Assembly (NCBI GenBank): GCA_043497085.1
Contig: JBIEKI010000001.1
Strand: one strand, 5' to 3'
DNA length: 64,000 nt
DNA from: Thalassobacillus sp043497085
GTDB taxonomy: Bacteria > Bacillota > Bacilli > Bacillales > Halobacillaceae
This document shows, piece by piece, positions 26,127-34,797 of this stretch. The notes beneath the pieces are model-generated. The model was not told the origin of the DNA. It did no database searches and saw only the letters and a program-made list of their open reading frames with translations. The position numbers and the translations under genes were made by a program. Positions within the stretch are counted from its first letter, which is position 1. Every line of letters starts with the position of its first letter.

Positions 26127-26290
26127 TGTCTGGTAATCGGGTGATTAGTCTAGTTAATTGCAGGAAGTGTCTAGTAAAATCACGGTTTTGTCTAATAAAT
26201 CTTCCCTAATGTCTAGTATTTTTCCGAAAATGTCCAGTAACCTCATACTGGTGTCTAGAACTTAAAAGAATTGTCTAGTAAAACCGCCCT
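26127..26290. repeat. Array of eight TGTCTAGTA repeats with 20-21 bp period
   Basis: Copies start at 26127 (TGTCTGGTA), 26147 (AGTCTAGTT), 26168, 26189 (TGTCTAATA), 26210, 26231 (TGTCCAGTA), 26252 (TGTCTAGAA) and 26272. Start-to-start distances are 20, 21, 21, 21, 21, 21 and 20 bp. The 9-10 bp core is conserved and the 11-12 bp between cores is not. The array lies between argH and the terminator at 26283. The period equals two helical turns and also seven codons. Confidence 0.9.
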
Positions 26291-26319
26291 GTCCGGCAGC
26301 ATACGGCAGGGCGGTTTTT
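26283..26319 (+). terminator. Terminator of argGH
   Basis: ACCGCCCTG pairs with CAGGGCGGT (inner CCG/CGG) and is followed by TTTTT. The last array repeat abuts its 5' arm. Confidence 0.92.
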
Positions 26320-26345
26320 CTTATGCTTTATTCCATTCCATAAAG

Positions 26346-26373
26346 AAAGGCTGCCCTGAGGGGAGCAGCCTTT
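26346..26373 (-). terminator. Terminator of the siderophore-binding protein gene
   Basis: AAAGGCTGC pairs with GCAGCCTTT around CCTGAGGGGA, 10 bp after the stop codon on the minus strand. Confidence 0.75.
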
Positions 26374-26382
26374 AATTAATCA

Positions 26383-27372
26383 TTATTTTTCTTCTTCCAG
26401 AAATACTTTTTCAAGGTCATCGACCATTTCGTTAGCAGCGAGGTATCCGCCAGCAGTATTCCAGATTGCATCACTTACTTCGTGGACATTATCTTGCTTA
26501 ACCACTTCAAGGTTCTGGAATAATGGATCGGTCATCCATTCTTCTTTTACTTTATTTGCAGCCCCATCTCCTGTTTCATAAGTGAAATGGAAAAGAACAT
26601 CTCCATCCATGGCTGGTATACGCTCTTTTGTTGCTTTTTCCATAAAGTCATTAGCCTGCTGGGATTCAGGACGTTTGAAACCGATTTGATCCAGGATGAC
26701 ACCTGAGAAAGAGTCTTTATGGTAAATACGGACATGATCAGGCATGAAACGTACTACCGATACTTTCTGGTCCAGCTTGTCTCCGGCTTTGTTTGCGAAA
26801 TCTTCCAATCGCTGATCATATTCATCAATCAATTGCTGACCTTCTTCTTCTTTATTCAATGCCTTGGAATAGGTCATGAAGTTTGTCTGCCATTCTCCGC
26901 GTAATGTTTCCGCGAATACGGTAGGGGCAATTTTATTCAACTTATCGTAGATGTCTTCCTGACGCATTTTGTTACCAATGATCAGGTCAGGCTTTAATTC
27001 AAGAATTTTTTCTATGTTTACGTTTGATTCATCACCAACGACTTCGACACCTTCCATTTGATCACTGATGTGGTCATACCAAGGGTCGCCTGTCCAGGAC
27101 TTTACTGCTCCGACTGGCTTAACTCCAAGAGCCAGCAAAGCTTCTGTACCTTCGTTCGTAAGTATAACAACACGCTCAGGTTTCTCTTCGATTGTAGTTT
27201 CGCCCATCGCATGTTTTATGGTATATGGTTCAAAATCTCCCGTGCTTTCGCTTCCCTCGTTATTATTGCTTTGATCTTCTTTTGTATCTTCGTTAGAAGA
27301 CCCTCCACAAGCTGCTAATACAAGAGATAAAACCAACATTAACATAAATGCAGGTAAGTATTTCCTAAACAT
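26383..27372 (-). CDS. Iron-siderophore ABC transporter, substrate-binding lipoprotein
   Basis: 329 aa from ATG 27372 (GGGAG 8 nt upstream). The lipoprotein signal peptide ends LVLAAC, followed by a Ser/Asn/Glu linker. The mature part is a class III periplasmic-binding fold (FecB/FhuD type): RVVILTNEGTEALLALGVKPVGA, PDLIIGNKMRQEDIYDKL, and the long helix linking two lobes. It would capture ferric hydroxamate or citrate-type siderophores at the outer face of the membrane. Divergent from the permease/ATPase genes with two Fur-type boxes between. Similar to B. subtilis YfiY, but the ligand is not certain. Confidence 0.88.
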   Translation of the reverse strand: MFRKYLPAFMLMLVLSLVLAACGGSSNEDTKEDQSNNNEGSESTGDFEPYTIKHAMGETTIEEKPERVVILTNEGTEALLALGVKPVGAVKSWTGDPWYDHISDQMEGVEVVGDESNVNIEKILELKPDLIIGNKMRQEDIYDKLNKIAPTVFAETLRGEWQTNFMTYSKALNKEEEGQQLIDEYDQRLEDFANKAGDKLDQKVSVVRFMPDHVRIYHKDSFSGVILDQIGFKRPESQQANDFMEKATKERIPAMDGDVLFHFTYETGDGAANKVKEEWMTDPLFQNLEVVKQDNVHEVSDAIWNTAGGYLAANEMVDDLEKVFLEEEK

Positions 27373-27389
27373 ACCTTCCACTCCCTAAT

Positions 27390-27408
27390 TGATTATGATT
27401 ATCATTCA
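27390..27408 (-). promoter_or_regulatory. Fur box for the binding-protein gene
   Basis: TGATTATGATTATCATTCA is a near-palindrome close to the Fur consensus (GATAATGATAATCATTATC), 18 bp upstream of the start codon. Confidence 0.7.
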
Positions 27409-27475
27409 CAATTAGTAGCTTACCTAATCTTTCCCCCTTAGTCAACGGAAATTTGAAACATTTTGTGACATAAAT

Positions 27476-27494
27476 GAAAATGATTCTCAAAATC
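27476..27494 (+). promoter_or_regulatory. Fur box for the permease operon
   Basis: GAAAATGATTCTCAAAATC matches 14 of 19 Fur consensus positions. It lies 81-99 bp ahead of the first permease start and faces the other Fur box, so both arms of the system should respond to iron. Confidence 0.65.
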
Positions 27495-27574
27495 ATTGAC
27501 AGTTGAGTATAGGTCAAATAGACTTGAAAGTGTAGGAATATACTAGTTTCTGTATAATGAGAGGATTAAAAATT

Positions 27575-28579
27575 ATGGTGTTGAGGACAGCCGGTGCGAG
27601 ATGGTCAGGTATTCTTGCCGGACTTCTGCTGCTTATCTTATTTATCTGCGGCAGTATCGTTTTAGGTTATACAGACGTAACACTAAATGAAGCATACCAA
27701 GCTTTTTTTCATTTTGAACAAACTAATAAACATATCATTATAAAAGACGTCCGGTTGCCCAGGGCACTGATTGCCAGTGTTGTGGGAGCATCATTAGCGG
27801 TTGCCGGAGTATTAATGCAGGCACTTACAAGAAATCCGCTCGCATCTCCTGGGATTTTCGGTATCAATGCCGGAGCTTCTTTGTTCGTTGTGCTTGCAGT
27901 CTCCTATTTTCAGACCATTTCCCTCCAGGGGATGACTTGGGTGTCCTTTGCAGGTGCGGCAGTTGCTGCTGTCACTGTATACGTAATTGGCTCTGTTGGC
28001 CAGCAAGGCTTAACACCAGTAAGACTTACATTAGCCGGTGCTGCCATTGCGGCTTTGTTCTCTTCTTTTACCCAGGGGCTGCTCGTTTTGAATGAAAAGG
28101 CTCTGGATGAAGTGTTATTCTGGCTGGCCGGCTCTGTTCAAGGGAGGAGTCTGGAATACCTTTCTTCCGTATTTCCATATCTTGCAGCTGCATGGATTGG
28201 AGCGCTACTCATTTCCCGTCATATCAATATTTTGATTATGGGGGAGGATGTAGCTCAGGGGCTGGGTCAGAGGACCGGCTGGATCAAAGCGGTAGCAGGT
28301 ATTTTGATTGTACTGTTAGCCGGTGGAGCAGTAGCGATTGCAGGACCTATTGGCTTTATCGGAATCGTGGTTCCTCATTTTGCAAGATCGATCGTAGGGC
28401 AGGATCATCGCTGGGTAATCCCTTATGCAGGCATATTAGGAGCTATCTTATTATTGGCTGCCGATATCACTGCAAGGTATGTCATTATGCCGGAGGAGGT
28501 TCCGGTGGGTGTCATGACGGCAATTATCGGGACACCATTCTTTATCTACATTGCCCGTAAAGGATTGAAAAGCACATGA
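27575..28579 (+). CDS. Iron-siderophore ABC transporter permease (FecCD type), subunit 1
   Basis: 334 aa from ATG 27575; GAGAGG lies 10 nt upstream, and the alternative ATG 27557 overlaps it. About nine to ten membrane helices. Family motifs: RLPRALIASVVGASLAVAGVLMQALTRNPLASPGIFGINAGA near the N terminus and GPIGFIGIVVPHFARSIVG near the C terminus, the ATPase-coupling region. Pairs with the next gene, which overlaps by 4 bp, to make the heterodimeric channel. Confidence 0.9.
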   Translation: MVLRTAGARWSGILAGLLLLILFICGSIVLGYTDVTLNEAYQAFFHFEQTNKHIIIKDVRLPRALIASVVGASLAVAGVLMQALTRNPLASPGIFGINAGASLFVVLAVSYFQTISLQGMTWVSFAGAAVAAVTVYVIGSVGQQGLTPVRLTLAGAAIAALFSSFTQGLLVLNEKALDEVLFWLAGSVQGRSLEYLSSVFPYLAAAWIGALLISRHINILIMGEDVAQGLGQRTGWIKAVAGILIVLLAGGAVAIAGPIGFIGIVVPHFARSIVGQDHRWVIPYAGILGAILLLAADITARYVIMPEEVPVGVMTAIIGTPFFIYIARKGLKST

Positions 28580-29631
28580 GCAGATATCGCGTATTTCGTA
28601 CAAAAAATGATTGGATCTCGTTTCTTTTCGATCCCAGGTCGATGATCGTATCCGCACTGCTTCTTCTCACTTTAGTCACGTTGTTTTTATTTTCAGCTGC
28701 TCTGGGTGAAATCTTTGTTCATCCTCTGGATGTGATCAAAGTTTTGATAGGGCAGGGAAATGAAATAAATCAGATGGTAGTCAACTCATTCCGTATGCCA
28801 AGAATTTTAACCGCGCTTTTTGTGGGTATTGCGTTATCGGTCAGTGGGGCAATTTTACAAGGAATGATCAGAAACCCACTCGCATCACCGGATATTATAG
28901 GAATCACAGGTGGTGCAGGGGTAGCTGTTGTCGCATTCCTGGCCATGTTCAGTAATGAGGACAATGCATTGACAGTAAGTCTTCAGTGGTTGCCTTTAGC
29001 TTCTTTCATTGGAGCTATCATTGTCGGTTTTATGGTGTACATTCTTGCTTATAAAAATGGTATTGCGCCCATGACACTGGTTTTGATAGGGATAGGTATT
29101 TCCTTGTTGACCCAGGCATTGATAACGACGTTTATGATTCTGGGGCCTATCTTCCGTGCTTCCCAGGCAAATATATGGCTGACTGGAAGTGTATATGGTT
29201 CCAATTGGGCAGAAGTTAAAATATTGGTTCCTGTTGTTCTTGTTTTGTTTATAGTTTCTTTAATTATTTCAAGAAGAATCAATGCTCAGGAATTAGGGGA
29301 AGAAGCTGCTGCAGGCATTGGGGCCCATCTTCAAAGGGACCGGTTGATTTTCCTGGCAGTGTGCACGGCATTGACTGGTGCTGCTGTTGCCTTTGCTGGC
29401 GGAATTGGCTTCGTCGGATTGATGGCTCCCCATATTGCCAGGCGTTTGGTAGGCTCGTCTTACGGCGCCTTGATACCAGTATCAGCATTAGTAGGTGCGA
29501 TCGTCGTACTGGGTGCTGACCTGGTGGGACGCACGGTATTTTCCCCGCTTGAAGTCCCGGCTGGAGTATTTACAGCAGCGATCGGAGCGCCTTACTTCAT
29601 CTTTTTGCTATATAAAAGCAAGCAGTCATAA
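28576..29631 (+). CDS. Iron-siderophore ABC transporter permease (FecCD type), subunit 2
   Basis: 351 aa; ATG overlaps the previous stop (ATGA). Same family motifs: RMPRILTALFVGIALSVSGAILQGMIRNPLASPDIIGITGGAG and GGIGFVGLMAPHIARRLVGSSYG. About nine to ten helices. Translational coupling implies 1:1 assembly with subunit 1 in the membrane; the ATPase follows 14 bp downstream. Confidence 0.92.
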   Translation: MSRYRVFRTKNDWISFLFDPRSMIVSALLLLTLVTLFLFSAALGEIFVHPLDVIKVLIGQGNEINQMVVNSFRMPRILTALFVGIALSVSGAILQGMIRNPLASPDIIGITGGAGVAVVAFLAMFSNEDNALTVSLQWLPLASFIGAIIVGFMVYILAYKNGIAPMTLVLIGIGISLLTQALITTFMILGPIFRASQANIWLTGSVYGSNWAEVKILVPVVLVLFIVSLIISRRINAQELGEEAAAGIGAHLQRDRLIFLAVCTALTGAAVAFAGGIGFVGLMAPHIARRLVGSSYGALIPVSALVGAIVVLGADLVGRTVFSPLEVPAGVFTAAIGAPYFIFLLYKSKQS

Positions 29632-29645
29632 AAGGAGAGATTATT

Positions 29646-30479
29646 ATGAAAACGCTGATTGCCAATGATTTGTCGCTAGGATACGGAGAAGATCTTATTA
29701 TCGATTCCCTTGATATTTCGATACCTAAAGGGGAAGTAACGGTATTGATTGGTGGAAACGGCTGCGGAAAGTCCACATTGCTGCGTTCATTAGCCAGACT
29801 TCTAAAGCCGCAGTCCGGTCATATTGTTCTTGATAATAAAGATATCTCAAAGATGCGCACCAAGGAAGTGGCAAAGAAGATGGCTATCTTGCCGCAAAGC
29901 CCCGTTACTCCAGAAGGACTGACTGTGCTTCAATTGGTGAAGCAGGGACGCTACCCATACCAAAGCTGGGCGCGCCAATGGTCAAAGCAGGATGAAGAAG
30001 CTGTACAGACTGCTTTAGAAGCAACGAACATGCTTGAACTGAAAGAACGTTCAGTTGATTCTTTATCTGGCGGGCAACGACAGCGGGCATGGATTGCCAT
30101 GACACTTGCCCAGAACACGGACACGTTGTTACTGGATGAGCCTACAACGTATCTGGATATGACACATCAAATTGAAATTCTGGACCTTTTATTTGATTTA
30201 AATCAGGATCATGGTCGTACGATTGTGATGGTATTACATGATATCAACCTTGCAAGCAGGTATGCCGATCATATCGTCGCTTTGAAGGATAAAAAAGTCT
30301 ATGCGCAAGGAAAGCCGGAGGATATTATAACGTGTAAAATGGTTCAGGATGTTTTTGAAATGACTTGTGATGTCAGGGAGGATCCTTTGTTTGGTACACC
30401 TATGTGTATCCCGCACGGAAAAGGGCGCTGTCTTATTAAAGCAGCAGCTCAAAAACAAACCAGCCAAATTTCATCATAA
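29646..30479 (+). CDS. Iron-siderophore ABC transporter ATPase (FecE/FhuC type)
   Basis: 277 aa. Walker A GGNGCGKST (about residue 36), Q-loop LPQSPV, signature LSGGQRQRAW, Walker B LLLDEPTTYLDM, H-loop VLHDINLA. Powers ferric-siderophore uptake with the two preceding permeases. A His/Cys-containing tail after residue 230 (CDVREDPLFGTPMCIPHGKGRC) is usual for the YusV/FecE branch. AAAGGAGAG precedes ATG 29646. Last gene of the operon. Confidence 0.93.
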   Translation: MKTLIANDLSLGYGEDLIIDSLDISIPKGEVTVLIGGNGCGKSTLLRSLARLLKPQSGHIVLDNKDISKMRTKEVAKKMAILPQSPVTPEGLTVLQLVKQGRYPYQSWARQWSKQDEEAVQTALEATNMLELKERSVDSLSGGQRQRAWIAMTLAQNTDTLLLDEPTTYLDMTHQIEILDLLFDLNQDHGRTIVMVLHDINLASRYADHIVALKDKKVYAQGKPEDIITCKMVQDVFEMTCDVREDPLFGTPMCIPHGKGRCLIKAAAQKQTSQISS

Positions 30480-30489
30480 ACAGTAAATA

Positions 30490-30518
30490 CCCCAGGAGAA
30501 CGAGCTGTTCTCCTGGGG
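30490..30518 (+). terminator. Terminator of the siderophore operon
   Basis: CCCCAGGAGAAC pairs with GTTCTCCTGGGG around GAGCT, followed by CATTATTTTTG. It also faces the end of the converging SDR gene. Confidence 0.85.
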
Positions 30519-30531
30519 CATTATTTTTGTT

Positions 30532-31401
30532 TTAGCTGCTCATCCAATGGCCGCCGTTAATGTGGATACACTGACCAGTCATGTAAGAAGAATCATCAGA
30601 AGCTAACAGAACATAGCTGCCAACATGTTCGACCGGCTGACCAGGACGGTCCATCGGAGTGTTGGTACCAAATACTTCTACTTTATCCTCATCAAAGCTG
30701 GACGGGATAAGAGGGGTCCAGATTGGGCCAGGGGCTACCATATTGACACGGATCCCTTTATCTACCAACACCTGTGCCATCGAGCGTGTGAAACCGACGA
30801 CAGCACCCTTCGTAGCCGTATAGTCGATCAACTCTTTGTTTCCTCGATAAGCATTGATCGAAGTCGTATTGATAATGGCGTCCCCTTGCTTCAAATGAGG
30901 AACAGCTGCTCTTGTGAAATGCCAGTAGGAATAAAAGTTGGTCTTGAACGTACGCTCCATCTGCTCTGTCGAAATTTCTTCCAGACTGGCTTGGGGATGC
31001 TGTTCCGCTACATTATTGACGAGAATGTTCAGTTTCCCGAATTCATCGATTGTCTGTTGAATGGCGTCCTTGGCGAATTGTTCTTCGCCGGCATCCCCAG
31101 AGATCAAGAGACACTTAACGCCTTCTTGCTCTACCCGTTCTTTCAGGCTTTTCGCATCCTCATGTTCATCGAGGTAGACAATAGCAAGGTGGGCGCCTTC
31201 TTTGGCATATCCAATCGCCACGGCACGACCTATGCCGCTGTCTCCGCCTGTAATTAATGCTACTTTATCTTTCAGCTTTCCGCTGCCTTTATAATCATCA
31301 TCTTCTACAATCGGTTTTGGATCCATTTCTTCCCGGAAGCCAGGCTGTCTGTCCTGTACCTGCTTCGGTTGTCCTTCTGTTTGACGATCTGTCGGTTTCA
31401 T
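30532..31401 (-). CDS. Short-chain dehydrogenase/reductase, YdaD/GSP39 type
   Basis: 289 aa with the N-terminal extension typical of general-stress SDRs (KPTDRQTEGQPKQVQDRQPG...). Cofactor motif TGGDSGIGRAV, NNVAEQH, and catalytic Ser-Tyr-Lys in NTTSINAYRG and DYTATKG. The C terminus MTGQCIHINGG is standard. The B. subtilis homologue is a sigma-B-dependent stress protein, but no sigma-B promoter was recognised here. The substrate is unknown. AAAGGAGG precedes ATG 31401. Confidence 0.88.
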   Translation of the reverse strand: MKPTDRQTEGQPKQVQDRQPGFREEMDPKPIVEDDDYKGSGKLKDKVALITGGDSGIGRAVAIGYAKEGAHLAIVYLDEHEDAKSLKERVEQEGVKCLLISGDAGEEQFAKDAIQQTIDEFGKLNILVNNVAEQHPQASLEEISTEQMERTFKTNFYSYWHFTRAAVPHLKQGDAIINTTSINAYRGNKELIDYTATKGAVVGFTRSMAQVLVDKGIRVNMVAPGPIWTPLIPSSFDEDKVEVFGTNTPMDRPGQPVEHVGSYVLLASDDSSYMTGQCIHINGGHWMSS

Positions 31402-31480
31402 GAATACTGCCTCCTTTATTTTTTCTCAGGTAGTGAACTTTACCACTTAAAGGAATACAGTAAACAAACTGCGAAAATTA

Positions 31481-32893
31481 TCACAGTTGCAAGCTTTTAT
31501 AACGGAGGGACCAGGGCTGTGAGCGTTCCAGCTGAGCAGCCAGTTGAAACATCCTATCGTCCTCACCAAGTCTGCCCGTGAACTGCACCCCGATGGGGAG
31601 TCCATTTTCTGTCCAATATAAAGGGACACTCATCGAAGGCTGGCCGGTTACATTTGCAATCGGCGTAAAGCTGCATATATCTGTAAAGTTATACATCATA
31701 TCTTTCGTAGCATCATTCCCATTTGAAAAAGTGTCAAGACTTGCCGGTAATCCATTCAATACAGGAGTCAACAGGATATCATACTGTTCATGGAAGTGAT
31801 GGATCTTTTGGGATTCCCGCATAAGCATGACCCTTGCTTCTTCATAATCAGAAGCAGAAAATTTGGACCCGAGATTGTAGACGTGATATGAAATCGGCTC
31901 TAAATTATCTTTTGTTGGATGTGTAGCTACCAGTTCAGACATATGTCTGATCAACAGGGAGCCGCCGGCAATCCAGCTCGTTATGAAGTGGTTCGCGAAA
32001 GCTTCAAAGTCAAATGGCAAAGGCTGATAATCGATTTCGTGACCAAGAGATTCAAGCAGACGAATGGCATGGTCGACCGCATTTCTGACCTCCTGAGATA
32101 AAGAAACGCGCCCCTGCCAATCAGGATCTACTGCTATCCTAAGCTTCCCAGGACCCTTATCAATATTAGAAAGAAGAGGGGTGTTCTTGGCAAGGGAAGG
32201 GTAGCTTTCTCCCGGCCCTGCTCCTTTAATGATGTCCAGCAGTCCTGCGCTGTCCCTGACTGATTTGGTAAGGGCATGGTTGACACCGAAATTATTCATA
32301 TATATGGCAAAGGGTACTTGTCCTCGTGAAGGTTTATAACCGAATAACCCACATGCGGAAGCAGGAATCCGTATTGATCCGCCACCGTCACTTCCATGAG
32401 CAAAAGGAGCCATTCCGGAAGCGACCGCCGCTGCGGCACCTCCACTGGAACCACCGGCAGATCTGTCCAAAGCCCATGGGTTTTTTGTGGATCCTAAGTG
32501 GTTCGGTTCAGTGGTTGGTAGAAACCCGAATTCAGGAGTATTGGTTTTTCCGAGAAAATTTAACCCAGCGTCCCGGTAACGTTTCACAAAAATATCGTCA
32601 TCTTTAGCGATGAATCCGTCCATCAGTTTCGAACCAGAGCTGGTCGGGTGATCTTTAATATTATTTAAGTCTTTAATAAGGAAGGGGAGGCCACCGAACA
32701 AGGTGGCCTTCGGTTTATACTGTTTTGCCCGCTCAAGTGCTTCATCGAACATTGTATGCACGATAGCATTTAATTCAGGATTTAACTTTTCAATTTTCTC
32801 TATGTAATGCTCGGTTAATTCATAAGCCGTGATTTCTTTCAGTTCTATTAATTGCTTTTGAGCTGTAGCATCCAGGTGAGCGATATCCAGCAT
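31481..32893 (-). CDS. Amidase-signature family hydrolase
   Basis: 470 aa from ATG 32893 (AAGGAGG 9 nt upstream). Ser-cisSer-Lys triad: Lys in LPFLIKDLNNIK, cis-Ser in SAGGSSGGAAAAVASG, and nucleophile Ser in GSDGGGSIRIPASACGLFGYKPSRG. Same family as GatA and AtzF/6-aminohexanoate-type amidases; no gatB/gatC nearby, and the length and lack of tRNA context argue for a catabolic amidase. The substrate is unknown. Single gene. Confidence 0.88.
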   Translation of the reverse strand: MLDIAHLDATAQKQLIELKEITAYELTEHYIEKIEKLNPELNAIVHTMFDEALERAKQYKPKATLFGGLPFLIKDLNNIKDHPTSSGSKLMDGFIAKDDDIFVKRYRDAGLNFLGKTNTPEFGFLPTTEPNHLGSTKNPWALDRSAGGSSGGAAAAVASGMAPFAHGSDGGGSIRIPASACGLFGYKPSRGQVPFAIYMNNFGVNHALTKSVRDSAGLLDIIKGAGPGESYPSLAKNTPLLSNIDKGPGKLRIAVDPDWQGRVSLSQEVRNAVDHAIRLLESLGHEIDYQPLPFDFEAFANHFITSWIAGGSLLIRHMSELVATHPTKDNLEPISYHVYNLGSKFSASDYEEARVMLMRESQKIHHFHEQYDILLTPVLNGLPASLDTFSNGNDATKDMMYNFTDICSFTPIANVTGQPSMSVPLYWTENGLPIGVQFTGRLGEDDRMFQLAAQLERSQPWSLRYKSLQL

Positions 32894-33036
32894 CAAACAA
32901 AACCTCCTTAATCTATTCATATTACATAAATGACTTTCCTATCTAAGTGTATATAGCAACTATCAAATGTTAAAGGAAAAGGTCCCATTCATTATTTTAC
33001 AGGAAGGCTCTGTTAAAGTTGTTGATATTCCATAAA

Positions 33037-33620
33037 GTATTATTTAACAATAGGGCTGTATAATGATTCAGAAATGTTTGTCTGAATAAGGGTCCGGTGG
33101 GGAACGACTCCCTTTCCGCGGGCATGCGCTGAGCCTCCTCAGACTTCGTCTTCTGGGGTCTCACCTGTCATTTTCATCCCGCAGGACTTTGAATTTGCTC
33201 CTTGACTTAACCCACGCACGAAGGAAATGCGTAGCATTTTCGAGGAGTCTCGTCGTTCCCCACCGGACCTTGCTATAGGAAGGTCTCGAAATCTTACTTG
33301 TGGAAACCGAACATGATAATAGAAAAAAGACTTTAGTTCCTTTATAAATGCATCAAGAAGAAGGGTTTCAGTTGTACATTCTTTCTCTTCTTGAAGGGTC
33401 CGTTTAGTACAAATCTGGCTGGAGGGACAGGGAAACGGCGAGACTCCCGCGGGAGAAGGGGCTAGGCAAGATCCCACAGGGCTTTAGCCCGAGGAAGCTT
33501 GCCAGGTCCCCCGTAGGAAAGCGAGTCGTTTCCCAGCCCATCCCTTTCCTCTCCTGGTAACGGCCCCATCAATCTTGAAACTGAGTCTTCAGCAATAGGG
33601 AGCTTATTTGGAAAATCAAC
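33037..33620 (+). repeat. Composite structured repeat, copy 2
   Basis: Same orientation as copy 1 and largely identical in its hairpin arms. Unit A (33091-33269) begins GGTCCGGTGGGGAACG and ends CGTTCCCCACCGGACC. Unit B runs from about 33395 (AGGGTCCGTTTAG) to about 33570 (GGTAACGGCCCC). Unit A carries a 60-bp insertion at 33187-33246 that recurs at the same place in copy 3. Compensating changes between copies (GTGGGG with CCCCAC) keep the pairing. Fills the gap between the amidase and trhO genes; the open frames inside are not genes. Confidence 0.85.
33187..33246 (+). repeat. 60-bp insertion inside unit A of copy 2
   Basis: Begins CTTTGAATTTGCTCC and ends CATTTTCGAGGA, with the flanking AGGA duplicated. 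It contains AATGC/GCATT arms around GTA. Copies 1 and 4 lack it. Confidence 0.7.
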
Positions 33621-33669
33621 ACGGAGCCTGCAGGAAAGGGGGAAGGGAAACGATCACTTCACTTATAAA

Positions 33670-33701
33670 TAAAAAAACGTTGGCCTGATAGAGACCAACG
33701 T
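33670..33701 (-). terminator. Terminator after trhO
   Basis: ACGTTGG pairs with CCAACGT around CCTGATAGAGA; on the minus strand it is followed by TTTTTTT. Confidence 0.85.
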
Positions 33702-33725
33702 CGTTAGAAGTGTTCAAGTAGTGAT

Positions 33726-34676
33726 TTAGTTTTGCGTTTGGATTCGATCGTATTTATCAATTTGTTTCTGTTTGTCCACGTCCCAGCGGTTTTCCGGATG
33801 TTCGCGGCATTCCGTAGTGCAAGCGGCATGCTGTTCAATTTCACATTCTTCACAGCACACATACTGACGGTTGCAAATCGGATTGCTGCAGTTGATCATG
33901 CGGTCTTCTTTTTTACCACAGTGTTCACATTCAGCGATGACTGTCTCTTCTTCTGTGTGGTTGACAGGCACGGAGATCCGCTCATCAAACACATACATTT
34001 TACCGTCAAAATAACGACCTTTTGTTTCTGGATCCTTACTGTAAGTCGTGATACCGCCATCTAACTGGTAGACGTCTTCCACACCATTTTTCATCAGGAT
34101 ACCTGTCAGTTTCTCACAGCGGATGCCGCCAGTGCAGTAGGTGAGTACTTTTTTATCTTTCCATTGATCGGCATTTTCGGCAATCCACTCTGGAAACTCG
34201 CGGGAAGTCTCGACCTCTGGCTGAATGGCATTGCGGAAATGACCGATACGATATTCATATTCATTACGACCATCAATCACAATTGTATCTTCATCCTGGA
34301 GCAATTCATAAAATTCTTTAGGCTTCAAGCGCTTGCCGGTGAATGTCTTCGGATCGATGTCATCGTTTTCGATGCTCCAATTGACGACTTCTGATTTCGC
34401 ACGTACGTGCATTTTTTTGAAGGTATGACCTTCTACTTCATCTATTTTAAAAACCATTTCTTTGAATCGTTCATCTGCATGCATATGCTTCATATATTCC
34501 TCGGTCTGTTCAACTGTTCCGGATACGGTTCCGTTAATCCCTTCAGGGGCAACGATGATTCGTCCTTTCAGACCTAATTCTTTGCAGTATGCCAAGTGTT
34601 CTGCCGCATACTCCTCATATTCTGGTAAATCGACATATTTATAATATAACAACACACGGTAGTCTTTATTGCTCAT
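33726..34676 (-). CDS. trhO: tRNA uridine-34 5-hydroxylase TrhO (rhodanese family)
   Basis: 316 aa. The N-terminal acylphosphatase-like domain (about 1-100) contains the signature GRIIVAPEGINGTVSG. The rhodanese domain (about 120-225) has active-site Cys in VLTYCTGGIRCEKL. The cysteine-rich C-terminal zinc region (CEHCGKKEDRMINCSN, CNRQYVCCEECEIEQHAACTTEC) is normal for YbfQ-type members. The family catalyses oxygen-dependent ho5U34 formation in tRNA using prephenate-independent chemistry. AGGAGG precedes ATG 34676. Single gene. Confidence 0.9.
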   Translation of the reverse strand: MSNKDYRVLLYYKYVDLPEYEEYAAEHLAYCKELGLKGRIIVAPEGINGTVSGTVEQTEEYMKHMHADERFKEMVFKIDEVEGHTFKKMHVRAKSEVVNWSIENDDIDPKTFTGKRLKPKEFYELLQDEDTIVIDGRNEYEYRIGHFRNAIQPEVETSREFPEWIAENADQWKDKKVLTYCTGGIRCEKLTGILMKNGVEDVYQLDGGITTYSKDPETKGRYFDGKMYVFDERISVPVNHTEEETVIAECEHCGKKEDRMINCSNPICNRQYVCCEECEIEQHAACTTECREHPENRWDVDKQKQIDKYDRIQTQN

Positions 34677-34797
34677 TTCTTATTCCTCCTGTTTCACATT
34701 GCAAGTGTGATAACATTTTTTTGCCACACTATATCATATCGACTTTTTGAAAAAATTTCAACAAGAGATGGCTTTCAATAGACCCTTTATTTGGAAG

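Noticed and set aside
26127..26290. CRISPR array interpretation of the argH 3' repeats
   Set aside because: The repeat core is only 9-10 bp and the spacers 11-12 bp, far below CRISPR sizes; no cas genes nearby.
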